58,151 nucleotides of DNA, from positions 1-58,151 of the forward strand of contig NZ_AKJG01000043.1 in the NCBI RefSeq assembly GCF_000282455.1, in the 5' to 3' direction. Below, piece after piece: positions 35,818-44,391 of this stretch. Each line of letters begins with the position of its first letter. Position 1 is the first letter of the stretch. The stretch is from Pseudomonas sp. GM74. GTDB taxonomy: Bacteria; Pseudomonadota; Gammaproteobacteria; Pseudomonadales; Pseudomonadaceae. The notes under the pieces were generated by a model, which ran no database searches, was not told where the DNA came from, and saw only the letters and a program-made list of their open reading frames with translations. The translations under genes were made by a program, and so were the position numbers.

Positions 35818-37014
35818 TCATCGCCCGACCCTCGCATTTGTCAGCAAACCCCACAGACTGAATCCGATAAAACTGACGGCAATTGTCGCCAGCAGATGGG
35901 TTCCTGCCAGGGCTAGCACAGCGCTGCTGATGGCGGCGGTGATGAACATGATTGTATTGCCAGCAGATGCAGCGGTTCCGGCATTACTGGAAAACAACAG
36001 CATTGCTGCAGAAATGGCTGCTGGCCGAACCAAGGTGACAGCCAGCGCACTGATTAGCATCGGCACAAACAGTGTGAACGTCGTCATTTCGTCGAAGATC
36101 AGGATCAACCCTAAAGCCAGACCGGCGATGCTCAGCAGGCTCAATCCGAGATTGATCTGTTTGTTGAGGGAAATGTGCTTCTGCGCGGCCGAAGCCAGAG
36201 CACCACCGAGGACGTAAGCCACGCCATAAGCCACCAGAACCAACGCATACTGATATTCAGACAGTTTCAGGACGTCCATGAAAATCAGCGGAGTCACGCT
36301 GATAAGGGCAAAGTAAGAAGAGAAGACCAGCGCGGCGATCCACCAATAGCGAACAAAGTCTTTACTGTTCAGGATGGTTTTCAGTGTTGACGTAATTGAA
36401 GTGGGTTCGTGGTCGGTTCGGGCTGATCTGGCAGGCAGTTCTGATTGCGCATGGATAAAGATACCGAGTGCCATCAGGGAAAACGCATAAAAGCTGCCCT
36501 GCCAACCAAAAGATGTTTGTAGCCATGAGCCAAGCAGAGGGGACAGTGCGACAAATGACCCGCTCAGGGTCATGTAATAAATGCGCACCCGGGCTCGATC
36601 CTTTTCTTCGAACAGGTCCTCCACTAGCGCGTGGCCCAGCACAAAAAAACCGCACCCCAACGCCTGAACGGCGCGAAAGCCCATAAAAGTCGAATAATCC
36701 GTTGCCTGGGTACAGCCGATCGCACCTATTGAGCACAGGATCAGACATCCAAGCAGCACTTCCTTGCGCCCCCATTTGTCCGAGAGGGGGCCGGTGACCA
36801 GTTGCGCGAAAGAAAAAACCAGGGTGAACAAGCTGACCGCAAACGCGATATCAACCATTGACGTATTGAACTCCAGCGCCAGGGCAGGGAAAGAGGGAAG
36901 CAGGATATTGAGTGGGAAAAAACTGATTAACGAAATATTGGTAATAAGAATGAAACGGGAGATTTTTTGACCCGTGATATTATCGATTGTCCTGGCGCTT
37001 GAGTGTTCTGACAT
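35818..37014 (-). CDS. MFS exporter, Bcr/CflA-like (DHA1), of the putative peptide operon
   Basis: 398 residues, twelve predicted membrane segments. Motif A GPLSDKWGRKEVLLG follows the second segment, and FRAVQALGCGFFVLGHALVEDLF with the SPLLGSWLQ motif resembles the Bcr/CflA drug-efflux group (motif C region LSGSFVALSPLLG). The ATG lies 2 nt after the stop of the flavin dehydrogenase gene, so the two are co-translated. Codon use and base composition are AT-richer at the 5' end than in the flanking ilvD and rlmI. In context it is likely to export the product of the upstream peptide gene and dehydrogenase, or to confer self-resistance (inference). Confidence 0.88.
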   Translation of the reverse strand: MSEHSSARTIDNITGQKISRFILITNISLISFFPLNILLPSFPALALEFNTSMVDIAFAVSLFTLVFSFAQLVTGPLSDKWGRKEVLLGCLILCSIGAIGCTQATDYSTFMGFRAVQALGCGFFVLGHALVEDLFEEKDRARVRIYYMTLSGSFVALSPLLGSWLQTSFGWQGSFYAFSLMALGIFIHAQSELPARSARTDHEPTSITSTLKTILNSKDFVRYWWIAALVFSSYFALISVTPLIFMDVLKLSEYQYALVLVAYGVAYVLGGALASAAQKHISLNKQINLGLSLLSIAGLALGLILIFDEMTTFTLFVPMLISALAVTLVRPAAISAAMLLFSSNAGTAASAGNTIMFITAAISSAVLALAGTHLLATIAVSFIGFSLWGLLTNARVGR

Positions 37015-37016
37015 TT

Positions 37017-38123
37017 TTATGGGTTCCCGGGGTTCATTGTTGGGGTGTTTTTTCTCAATAAGCTTTGTAGTTCCTCACACAATGTTTCTCCCTTGCTATG
37101 TCCGGCGCCTATAAAAAGAAATACTTGTTCTGATAAGTCGTCCAGCTTTATAAGTTTTTCTATTTTTGATTCGGTCAGGGCTGCGGTTAGCCAGGTATTC
37201 AATCCAAGTGATGTTGCACAAAGTTGTATAGTTTGCGAAATGTGGCCGATCTCTAGTAGTGAAACCCGATAGGCTTGTGAGTGAGGGTATTTCCACCACA
37301 TTTTATCGAGGTGCGAAGTAAGGAATATTCCAAAAGGAATGTTGTCGGCAAAGTGTTGGCCTTGTAGAAGAGAGCCGAGAGGGCTGTTCAAGCGACTCAA
37401 TAACTTTAAAGCGTGCAAGTTCGGGTGATAGTAATAAATCCCAGGGTCGAGCCCTTGGACGTTATAAGCATATAAATATCCTTCGCTGGCGTTCAGTCCA
37501 CCACCTGACGGACTGCTGCGCCGTGCATTGAACATGCCCGGAGTCAGTTCACAGGTATCCGACTCTCGCTCCTTCAGGTAACCGAGACAAAAGTAGAGAA
37601 GCGTACTGACATCATTTAGCGACACGCTTTTTTTCCGAAAGGAACGGCATGTTTTCCGCTGCAACAAGACTTGCTTGAATCCGGTCTGCCCCTCTAGTGC
37701 CCTATTGTCAGTGGGGGCTGGCAGGCAGAGCAGGTTCTCACGCTGGAGGTGGGCGAGTGGGTGAGGTGGTGGGGGCTCTCGACTCAGCGCCTCCTGACAA
37801 TGAGCGAAGTAACGATCAGCCCATTCCTTTGTGTTCGTTGGGGTATAGCCAGCACCAAGGTCTTTGGTTCCGATGTGAAAAATCTTCGAAAGGTCATCCC
37901 ATTGCCAGTCATCTGGAGGTAAGTCCTGTTCGACGAATATACCGGCTTCAAAAAATTCAGTGTCGATTGGGTGGCATTTATCAAATAGTGTTGTTTGCTC
38001 AATAAGCTCAATTAATCGACCAGCGTGAGAACTGTCGATTTCGAACTGCTCATGGGTTTTATAGTTCCAGATGAAAAGCCGGGGAGGCTTGGGTAGTAAA
38101 AAAATATAGGGGTTCAGTTGCAT
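37017..38123 (-). CDS. SagB/ThcOx-type FMN-dependent dehydrogenase
   Basis: 368 residues. C-terminal nitroreductase-fold domain (about 147-350): FMN-contact RKTCRSF (156-162), the SagB-type stretch RRSSPSGGGLNASEG (201-215), GLDPGIYYYHPNLHAL (224-239), the paired Lys278-Tyr279 in WWKYPHSQAYR that matches the catalytic Lys-Tyr of azoline oxidases, and EIGHISQTIQLCATSLGLNTW. The first 110 residues (LFIWNYKTHEQFEIDSSHAG, FFEAGIFVEQ) look like a small winged-helix, possibly an RRE-like peptide-binding domain; this is tentative. SagB enzymes dehydrogenate peptide azolines, but no YcaO cyclodehydratase is nearby. AGAGGG precedes the ATG. AT-rich: 25 G/C of 60 at 37201-37260. Confidence 0.88.
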   Translation of the reverse strand: MQLNPYIFLLPKPPRLFIWNYKTHEQFEIDSSHAGRLIELIEQTTLFDKCHPIDTEFFEAGIFVEQDLPPDDWQWDDLSKIFHIGTKDLGAGYTPTNTKEWADRYFAHCQEALSREPPPPHPLAHLQRENLLCLPAPTDNRALEGQTGFKQVLLQRKTCRSFRKKSVSLNDVSTLLYFCLGYLKERESDTCELTPGMFNARRSSPSGGGLNASEGYLYAYNVQGLDPGIYYYHPNLHALKLLSRLNSPLGSLLQGQHFADNIPFGIFLTSHLDKMWWKYPHSQAYRVSLLEIGHISQTIQLCATSLGLNTWLTAALTESKIEKLIKLDDLSEQVFLFIGAGHSKGETLCEELQSLLRKNTPTMNPGNP

Positions 38124-38140
38124 GCGGCATCCCTCTTTTT

Positions 38141-38174
38141 AAAAGCCGCACAGAAGGTATTCTGCCCGGCTTTT
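38141..38174 (-). promoter_or_regulatory. Stem-loop between the small peptide gene and the dehydrogenase gene
   Basis: On the minus strand, a 15-nt arm AAAAGCCGGGCAGAA, loop TACC, and the arm TTCTGTGCGGCTTTT; 13 of 15 positions pair. It starts 9 nt after the peptide stop codon and ends 17 nt before the dehydrogenase start codon. Only four Ts end the stem, followed by A-rich sequence, so it is a leaky terminator or RNA-stabilising element. Such hairpins commonly sit between RiPP precursor and enzyme genes to give excess precursor mRNA. Confidence 0.75.
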
Positions 38175-38183
38175 CCTGAGTGA

Positions 38184-38252
38184 TTACTTAGGCGTGCTAA
38201 GCATCGCGTGGTGGTGTACCGCTAGATTTTTCTCAAGTTGAACTTTCTTCAT
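38184..38252 (-). CDS. 22-residue peptide, candidate RiPP-type precursor
   Basis: A small gene too short for routine callers: ATG at 38252, TAA ending at 38184. Its first part reads MKKVQLEKNLAV, and the second HHHAMLSTPK. The ribosome-binding site GGAG is 8 nt from the ATG, and an in-frame TGA lies two codons upstream, fixing this as the first possible start. A promoter with near-consensus boxes lies 61-88 nt upstream. The Lys/Leu/Glu-rich start resembles short RiPP leaders, and three consecutive His next to Met could be a metal-binding or modified core. There is no Cys; Ser19 and Thr20 are the only azoline-capable residues. It heads an operon with a SagB-type dehydrogenase and an exporter. 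Function unproven. Confidence 0.68.
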   Translation of the reverse strand: MKKVQLEKNLAVHHHAMLSTPK

Positions 38253-38283
38253 GATTCAATCTCCAGTAAAGGTTTTGATATCC

Positions 38284-38340
38284 ACCACTCAAGTATTCAA
38301 GTGGTAAGCTGGATGATAGGCCTGGATGGATTGAGGTCAA
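38284..38340 (-). promoter_or_regulatory. Promoter and operator-like palindrome of the peptide operon
   Basis: On the minus strand TTGACC (38340-38335), a 16-bp spacer, and TATCAT (38318-38313): five of six matches to each sigma70 box. Immediately after the -10, at 38305-38284, is ACCACT-N10-AGTGGT, whose arms would overlap the start of transcription; the N10 contains TGAATACTTG. This could be a repressor site or a 5' hairpin. No regulator gene is in the island. Confidence 0.65.
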
Positions 38341-38452
38341 ACGAAACGGTGTAGGGCGTTTCTCGAAGTGAAGTAGTCCTGTTCCGATAGCTTTTACGTG
38401 ATCGGTAAATGCTTAATAAGGCTGAGGTTTTTGTATTGGTGTCGGATGGCTA

Positions 38453-38489
38453 GTTGATCGTCCGGACTGTTGAAGTGCGGACGATCAAC
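38453..38489. terminator. Hairpin at the 3' end of rlmI
   Basis: A perfect 12-bp inverted repeat, GTTGATCGTCCG (38453-38464) and CGGACGATCAAC (38478-38489), with a 13-nt loop. It begins 18 nt after the rlmI stop codon on the minus strand. There is no T-run, so termination would be weak or factor-assisted. It isolates the peptide operon from rlmI read-through. Confidence 0.65.
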
Positions 38490-38506
38490 ATAAGCGCTGT
38501 CAGCAA

Positions 38507-39703
38507 TTAGCTATTCGGCAACAACCGGCAAGTAATGCTCTTGATATACCGCGTTTCCGCAATCGCCGGGTGCACCGGATGATCCGGCCCCTGGCCGCCA
38601 CGTTCCAGCATCTGGATATTGCGGTCCAGGTGACGGGCGCTGGTGAGCAGGATGTTCTGCAGGTCGTCTTCCGGCAGGTGCATCGAGCACGATGCGCTGA
38701 CCAGGATGCCGTCCTTGGTGAGCAGGCGCATGGCTTGCTCGTTCAGGCGGCGGTAGGCGCCTTCGCCGTTTTTCATGTCTTTCTTGCGTTTGATGAACGC
38801 CGGCGGGTCGGCCACGATCACGTCGAAGCGTTCTTCGCTGGCTTTCAGCTCTTTGAGGGCTTCGAACACGTCGCCTTCGATGCAGGTCATTTTCTCGGCG
38901 AAGCCGTTCAGTGCGGCGTTGCGCTCGACACCATCAAGGGCGAAGGCTGAAGCGTCGACGCAGAACACTTCACTGGCGCCGAACGCGGCAGCCTGCACGC
39001 CCCAACCGCCGATGTAGCTGTAGAGGTCGAGCACGCGTTTGCCTTTGACATACGGCGCCAGGCGTGCGCGGTTCATGCGGTGGTCGTAGAACCAGCCGGT
39101 TTTCTGGCCCTGGATGACCGGTGCTTCGAATTTCACGCCGTTCTCTTCGAGGGCAACCCACTCCGGCACCAGGCCGAATACGGTTTCGACGTAGCGGGTG
39201 AGGCCTTCGGCGTCACGGGCAGCGGAGTCGTTCTTGAACAGGATTCCGCTTGGTTTCAGCACCTGGGTCAGTGCTGCAATCACGTCATCCTTATGGGCTT
39301 CCATGGTGGCCGAAGCGATCTGCACCACCAGGATGTCGCCGAAACGGTCGACTACGAGGCCCGGCAGCAGGTCGGAATCACCGTAGACCAGGCGATAGAA
39401 CGGCTTGTCGAACAGGCGATCGCGCAGGGACAGGGCCACGTTCAGGCGGTGCACCAGCAGCGACTTGTCCAGCGGCAGTTTGATGTCGCGCGACAGCACA
39501 CGGGCGCAGATCAGGTTGTTCGGGCTCATGGCAACGATGCCCAGCGGCTTGCCGCCGGCGGCTTCGAGGATCGCCTGGTCGCCGGCCTTGAAACCGTGCA
39601 ATGGCGTAGCGGCTACATCGATTTCGTTGCTGTAGACCCACAAGTGACCGTTGCGCAGACGACGGTCGGCGTTGGCTTTGAGGCGCAGGCTAGGCAGGGA
39701 CAT
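38507..39703 (-). CDS. rlmI: 23S rRNA (cytosine-C5) methyltransferase, RlmI-like
   Basis: 398 residues from MSLPSLRLKANADRRLRNGH, preceded by CCGGAG; upstream in-frame residues are dropped. N-terminal PUA domain (about 1-75, HLWVYSNEIDVAATPL), a central EEHEE-like region, and a C-terminal Rossmann methyltransferase: VLDLYSYIGGWGVQAAAFG for SAM, DVIVADPPAFIKRKKDM and the cysteine in LVSASCSMHLPEDD. The family methylates C1962 of 23S rRNA in E. coli. Divergent from the HDOD gene. Confidence 0.9.
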   Translation of the reverse strand: MSLPSLRLKANADRRLRNGHLWVYSNEIDVAATPLHGFKAGDQAILEAAGGKPLGIVAMSPNNLICARVLSRDIKLPLDKSLLVHRLNVALSLRDRLFDKPFYRLVYGDSDLLPGLVVDRFGDILVVQIASATMEAHKDDVIAALTQVLKPSGILFKNDSAARDAEGLTRYVETVFGLVPEWVALEENGVKFEAPVIQGQKTGWFYDHRMNRARLAPYVKGKRVLDLYSYIGGWGVQAAAFGASEVFCVDASAFALDGVERNAALNGFAEKMTCIEGDVFEALKELKASEERFDVIVADPPAFIKRKKDMKNGEGAYRRLNEQAMRLLTKDGILVSASCSMHLPEDDLQNILLTSARHLDRNIQMLERGGQGPDHPVHPAIAETRYIKSITCRLLPNS

Positions 39704-39856
39704 GTCGTCGCTCCGGAAAAAAGAGCGGGAGTATAGCGTGTTGAGACCCCGGATTGGCCTGCAAGTGGACATGTGGCGAGGGTTGTCTTGCGATTTGGTA
39801 TGTCGGATCCAACTTCATAAAGGTTAGAATCACTGTCTGACCCAGAGTGTGCACAA

Positions 39857-40726
39857 ATGTCCCAAGAACTGACTTCCGAACAGATCCAGCAAGCCCTGCA
39901 GGGCATCAGCGTACCGGCCCAGCCGCAAATCATGGTGGATTTGCAGATGGAGCAGTACATGCCCGACCCGGATCTGGAAGTCATTGCCAAGCTGATCTCC
40001 CAGGATCCGGGACTTTCCGGTTCCCTGTTGAAGATTGTCAATTCGCCGTATTACGGGCTGAGCAACAAGATTGCTTCGATCCAGCGCGCGGTGAATCTGC
40101 TGGGCAGTCGTTCGATCATCAACCTGATCAATGCGCAGTCGATCAAGGGCGAGATGAATGACGACACCATTGTCACCCTGAACCGTTTCTGGGACACCGC
40201 TCAGGACGTGGCCATGACCTGCCTGAGCCTGGCCAAGCGCATCGGCATTGAAAATGGCGATGAAGCCTATGCCCTGGGCCTGTTCCACGACTGCGGCGTG
40301 CCCTTGATGCTCCAGCGTTTCCCCGACTACATGGGCGTTCTGGAGCAGGCCTATGCCAACGCCAGCGCCGAATGCCGGGTGGTGGATACGGAGAATCAGG
40401 CGTTCAATACCAATCACTCGGTGGTCGGGTATTACACGGCCAAATCCTGGCGTCTGCCGGAGCACGTGAGCGCTGCGATCGCCAATCACCACAATGCCCT
40501 GGCGATCTTCAGCGATGAATCTTCGCGCAACAGTTCGTTGAAGAACCTGTTGGCGATCCTGAAAATGGCCGAGCACATTTGCGCGTCGTACCGGGTGCTG
40601 GGCAATCAGACCGACGATCACGAGTGGAACGGCATCGCGCCGCTGGTGCTCGATTATGTCGGCCTCTCGGACTACGACTTCGAGATCCTCAAGCAGACGA
40701 TCCGCGACCTCGGCACTCATCGCTGA
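39857..40726 (+). CDS. HDOD domain protein
   Basis: 289 residues, almost all one HDOD domain (about 20-215). Typical pattern: LEVIAKLISQDPGLSGSLLKIVNSPYYG, IQRAVNLLGSRSIINLI, ALGLFHDCGVPLMLQRFP and SHHNALAI-like IANHHNALAIF. HDOD proteins lack full HD phosphohydrolase activity and act as signalling or scaffolding modules near chemotaxis, c-di-GMP or stress systems. No extra domain is fused here. The ribosome-binding site is poor. mutM follows after 42 nt on the same strand. Confidence 0.9.
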   Translation: MSQELTSEQIQQALQGISVPAQPQIMVDLQMEQYMPDPDLEVIAKLISQDPGLSGSLLKIVNSPYYGLSNKIASIQRAVNLLGSRSIINLINAQSIKGEMNDDTIVTLNRFWDTAQDVAMTCLSLAKRIGIENGDEAYALGLFHDCGVPLMLQRFPDYMGVLEQAYANASAECRVVDTENQAFNTNHSVVGYYTAKSWRLPEHVSAAIANHHNALAIFSDESSRNSSLKNLLAILKMAEHICASYRVLGNQTDDHEWNGIAPLVLDYVGLSDYDFEILKQTIRDLGTHR

Positions 40727-40768
40727 GTGTCGGAACTTTCCAGGCCATGCGCCTGATCCGAGAGCACC

Positions 40769-41581
40769 ATGCCTGAATTGCCAGAAGTCGAAACCACCCG
40801 TCGCGGTATCGCGCCGTACCTGGAAGGCCAGCGGGTCAGCCGGGTGATCGTGCGTGACCGGCGCTTGCGCTGGCCAATTCCCGAAGACCTCGATGTGCGG
40901 CTGTCCGGGCAGCGCATCGTATTGGTGGAGCGGCGCGCCAAGTACCTGCTGATCAATGCCGAAGTCGGCACCTTGATCAGCCACTTGGGCATGTCAGGCA
41001 ATTTGCGTCTGGTGGAGGCCGGGCTGCCAGCGGCCAAGCATGAGCATGTGGATATCGAGCTGGAGTCGGGCCTGGCCCTGCGTTACACCGACCCGCGACG
41101 CTTCGGCGCAATGCTCTGGAGCCTCGATCCGCTCAATCATGAGTTGCTGATTCGCCTGGGGCCTGAGCCGCTGACCGACCTGTTCGACGGCGAACGTCTG
41201 TTCCAGCAGTCCCGTGGACGTTCGATGGCGGTCAAGCCGTTCATCATGGATAACGCGGTGGTGGTGGGCGTGGGCAATATCTATGCAACCGAAGCGTTGT
41301 TCGCCGCAGGCATAGATCCGCGCCGAGAAGCCAAGAGCATTTCCCGTGCGCGTTACTTGAAGCTGGCCATTGAGATCAAGCGCATCCTGGCGGCCGCCAT
41401 CGAGCGCGGCGGTACCACGCTGCGGGACTTTATCGGTGGTGACGGTCAGCCAGGTTATTTCCAGCAGGAACTGTTCGTGTACGGCCGTGGCGGCGAGCAC
41501 TGCAAGATCTGTGGCACGGGGCTGCGGGAAGTGAAACTCGGGCAGCGCGCGAGTGTTTTTTGCCCGCGTTGTCAGAGCTGA
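40769..41581 (+). CDS. mutM: Formamidopyrimidine-DNA glycosylase
   Basis: 270-residue bifunctional base-excision enzyme removing 8-oxoguanine and cutting the DNA backbone. Begins [18 protein letters not shown], so the catalytic Pro and Glu are in place once Met is removed. Conserved Lys in [12 protein letters not shown], helix-two-turn-helix [35 protein letters not shown], and a C-terminal zinc finger CKICGTGL ... VFCPRCQS. Standard length. Confidence 0.98.
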   Translation: MPELPEVETTRRGIAPYLEGQRVSRVIVRDRRLRWPIPEDLDVRLSGQRIVLVERRAKYLLINAEVGTLISHLGMSGNLRLVEAGLPAAKHEHVDIELESGLALRYTDPRRFGAMLWSLDPLNHELLIRLGPEPLTDLFDGERLFQQSRGRSMAVKPFIMDNAVVVGVGNIYATEALFAAGIDPRREAKSISRARYLKLAIEIKRILAAAIERGGTTLRDFIGGDGQPGYFQQELFVYGRGGEHCKICGTGLREVKLGQRASVFCPRCQS

Positions 41582-41615
41582 AAGTCAGTTGGATTTTCAG
41601 TGAGGCTGATGACGT

Positions 41616-41682
41616 CATCGCGGGCAAGCCCGCTCCCACAAGGACCGCATATATCCTGTGGGAGCGGGCTTGCCCGCGATGG
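41616..41682. repeat. Outward-facing REP pair, short centre
   Basis: ATCGCGGGCAAGCCCGCTCCC and its complement separated by only about 17 nt (AAGGACCGCATATATCC), much shorter than the other outward pairs. Between convergent mutM and the ferredoxin gene. Confidence 0.9.
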
Positions 41683-41705
41683 CGTCGGAACAGGCGCTTG
41701 AAGAT

Positions 41706-42626
<921 letters not shown>

Positions 42627-42654
42627 CTATAGACGATGGGAATTATCGTTATTT

Positions 42655-44250
42655 TCATGGGTTTTTTAAACGTTCGGCCAGGGATGTCGCCAGTTGCGCC
42701 GTCAGTCCGTAGACCGACAGCTGCGGATTGGCGCCAATGCTGGTGGGGAACAGCGAGCCGTCGTGAATCGACAGATTGCCCAGTTGATGATGCCGGCCGA
42801 GGCTGTCGGTCACCGCGACTGTCGGGTCTTCACCCATGGCGCAACCGCCCATCACATGGGCACTGCCAAGGCGTGTGCGATACAACTCCAGACTCAGGCC
42901 GTCGATCAGCGTGCGGGCTTCGGCGAGGGTCTTCACGTAGCGGGCGTCGGCGTGCATCGGCATCACGGCCTTGGCGCCACCGGCAAACTGGATCTCGGCC
43001 ATGGTATGGAACGCCCGGCGCAATCCATCCCAGGCGTAGGGTGATAGCTGGTAATCCAGTACCGGCGTGTCATCGCTGCGCAATTCGACGCTGCCACCGG
43101 GGCTGTCAGGGTGAAAACCGTCCCGCAGCAACGCCAGCATGGCGTGGGTATGGGCCAGATTGGCCATGTGTTGCGAGTTTTCCTGACCGAAACCACCGAG
43201 CAATGTCGTGGCCAGCGCCGGGTGCAGGGGCGGGACTTCCAGTTTGTAGGACATCTTGCCCGTGGTGCCGTCCTGCCATTGGAAATGGTCGGAATAGATC
43301 GACTGCGGCGCGCCGTAGAAGGGGTTGACCACTTCGTCGAACAGAGCGGCGGACATGTTCACCGGGTGCAGGAACGTGCGTTTGCCCAGGCGCTTGTGCG
43401 GGTCGGGTGCCCCGGAGCGCATCAGCAAGGCCGGGCTGTTGATGCCGCCACCGGCCAGCACGAAATGCCGCGCCTTGACCGTGATGGTGCGCTCGGTCGG
43501 TGCGACGCAGCGTTCATCCATCGCCGAACATTGCAGGCCGGTGACCTTCTCGCCGCTGATGTTAAGTTTTTCGGCTCGGGCCAGGTAAAGCAGCTCGCCG
43601 CCTTTTTCCAGGGTCGCTGGAATGGTGGTGACCATCATCGATTGCTTGGCGTTGGTCGGGCAGCCCATGCCGCAGTAGCCGAGGTTCCAGCAGCCGCGAA
43701 CGTTGCGCGGGATGACGTGCCATGAGTAATTCAGTGCTTCGCAGCCCTTGCGGATCACATCATTGTTGGCGTTGGGTGGCACCATCCACGGCGCGACGCC
43801 CAGGCGTTGCTCCATTTTCTCGAACCACGGCGCCATTTCCGCCGGGCTGTGGCCCTTGACGTTGTGCTCTTTGGCCCAGTGTTCCAGGGTCGGCTCCGGG
43901 GTGCGGAAACTGGAGGTCCAGTTGATCAGCGTGGTGCCACCCACCGCCCGGCCCTGGAGGATGGTGATCGCGCCGTCCTTGCTCATGCGGCCGATGCCTT
44001 CCTGGTAAAGGCTGGCGTAGGCCTGGTCTTCGAGCATCTTAAAGTCGCTGCTGGTCTTGAGTGGGCCTTCCTCGATCAGCAGCACCTTGTAGCCGGCCGC
44101 GCTGAGGATTTCAGCGGTGGTGCCGCCACCGGCACCACTGCCGATGATCGCCACGTCCGCTTCTAGTGTCAGGTCCTGGGTCAGTTGCGAGCCGTTGTAG
44201 GTTTTCCAGCCTCGGGCCATGCCTTCGCGGAACGGATCGGGTACGGGCAT
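42655..44250 (-). CDS. laoA: GMC-family alcohol oxidoreductase of the Lao system
   Basis: 531 residues. N-terminal FAD motif VAIIGSGAGGGTTAEILSAAGYKVLLIEEG (about 30-60), GRAVGGTTLINWTSSFRTPE, GYCGMGCPTNAKQSMM, VLAGGGINSPALLMRSG, and the catalytic-His region SAHVMGGCAMGEDPTVAV near residue 465. It is a plant-alcohol-oxidase-like GMC member without a signal peptide. The trio with a Tat lipoprotein and an aldehyde dehydrogenase, plus divergent TetR, matches laoABCR of P. aeruginosa (PA0364-0367), which oxidises long-chain alcohols such as 1-dodecanol. Confidence 0.88.
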   Translation of the reverse strand: MPVPDPFREGMARGWKTYNGSQLTQDLTLEADVAIIGSGAGGGTTAEILSAAGYKVLLIEEGPLKTSSDFKMLEDQAYASLYQEGIGRMSKDGAITILQGRAVGGTTLINWTSSFRTPEPTLEHWAKEHNVKGHSPAEMAPWFEKMEQRLGVAPWMVPPNANNDVIRKGCEALNYSWHVIPRNVRGCWNLGYCGMGCPTNAKQSMMVTTIPATLEKGGELLYLARAEKLNISGEKVTGLQCSAMDERCVAPTERTITVKARHFVLAGGGINSPALLMRSGAPDPHKRLGKRTFLHPVNMSAALFDEVVNPFYGAPQSIYSDHFQWQDGTTGKMSYKLEVPPLHPALATTLLGGFGQENSQHMANLAHTHAMLALLRDGFHPDSPGGSVELRSDDTPVLDYQLSPYAWDGLRRAFHTMAEIQFAGGAKAVMPMHADARYVKTLAEARTLIDGLSLELYRTRLGSAHVMGGCAMGEDPTVAVTDSLGRHHQLGNLSIHDGSLFPTSIGANPQLSVYGLTAQLATSLAERLKNP

Positions 44251-44320
44251 CTTCGGATTCTCTTTTTATTGTTGGGAATGTGGTGTGGCGGCTGGCGTCT
44301 TCGTCGGAACGCCGCCCGGA

Positions 44321-44378
44321 ACAAGCCCGCTCCCACAGGGGCACGCGGTCAATGTGGGAGCGGGCTTGCCCGCGAAGG
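44321..44378. repeat. Truncated outward-facing REP pair
   Basis: ACAAGCCCGCTCCCACAG lacks the outer half of the left REP; the right TGTGGGAGCGGGCTTGCCCGC is complete. The centre is 16 nt. It lies between laoB and laoA, which are on the same strand, unusual for REPs in this window. Confidence 0.8.
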
Positions 44379-44391
44379 GGTCGACTCGGTA

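Noticed and set aside
37017..38123. Dehydrogenase as an ordinary NfsA/NfsB nitroreductase
   Set aside because: It has the SagB-type RRSSPSGGG, GLDPGIYYYHP and Lys-Tyr motifs and an extra N-terminal domain, and is much longer than simple nitroreductases.
38184..38252. PqqA or mycofactocin precursor
   Set aside because: No Glu-x-x-x-Tyr core and no radical-SAM, PqqC or PqqD gene nearby.
38184..38252. Toxin-antitoxin or type I toxin peptide
   Set aside because: The 22 residues are hydrophilic with three His and no membrane-spanning stretch; no antitoxin-like RNA or gene opposite it.
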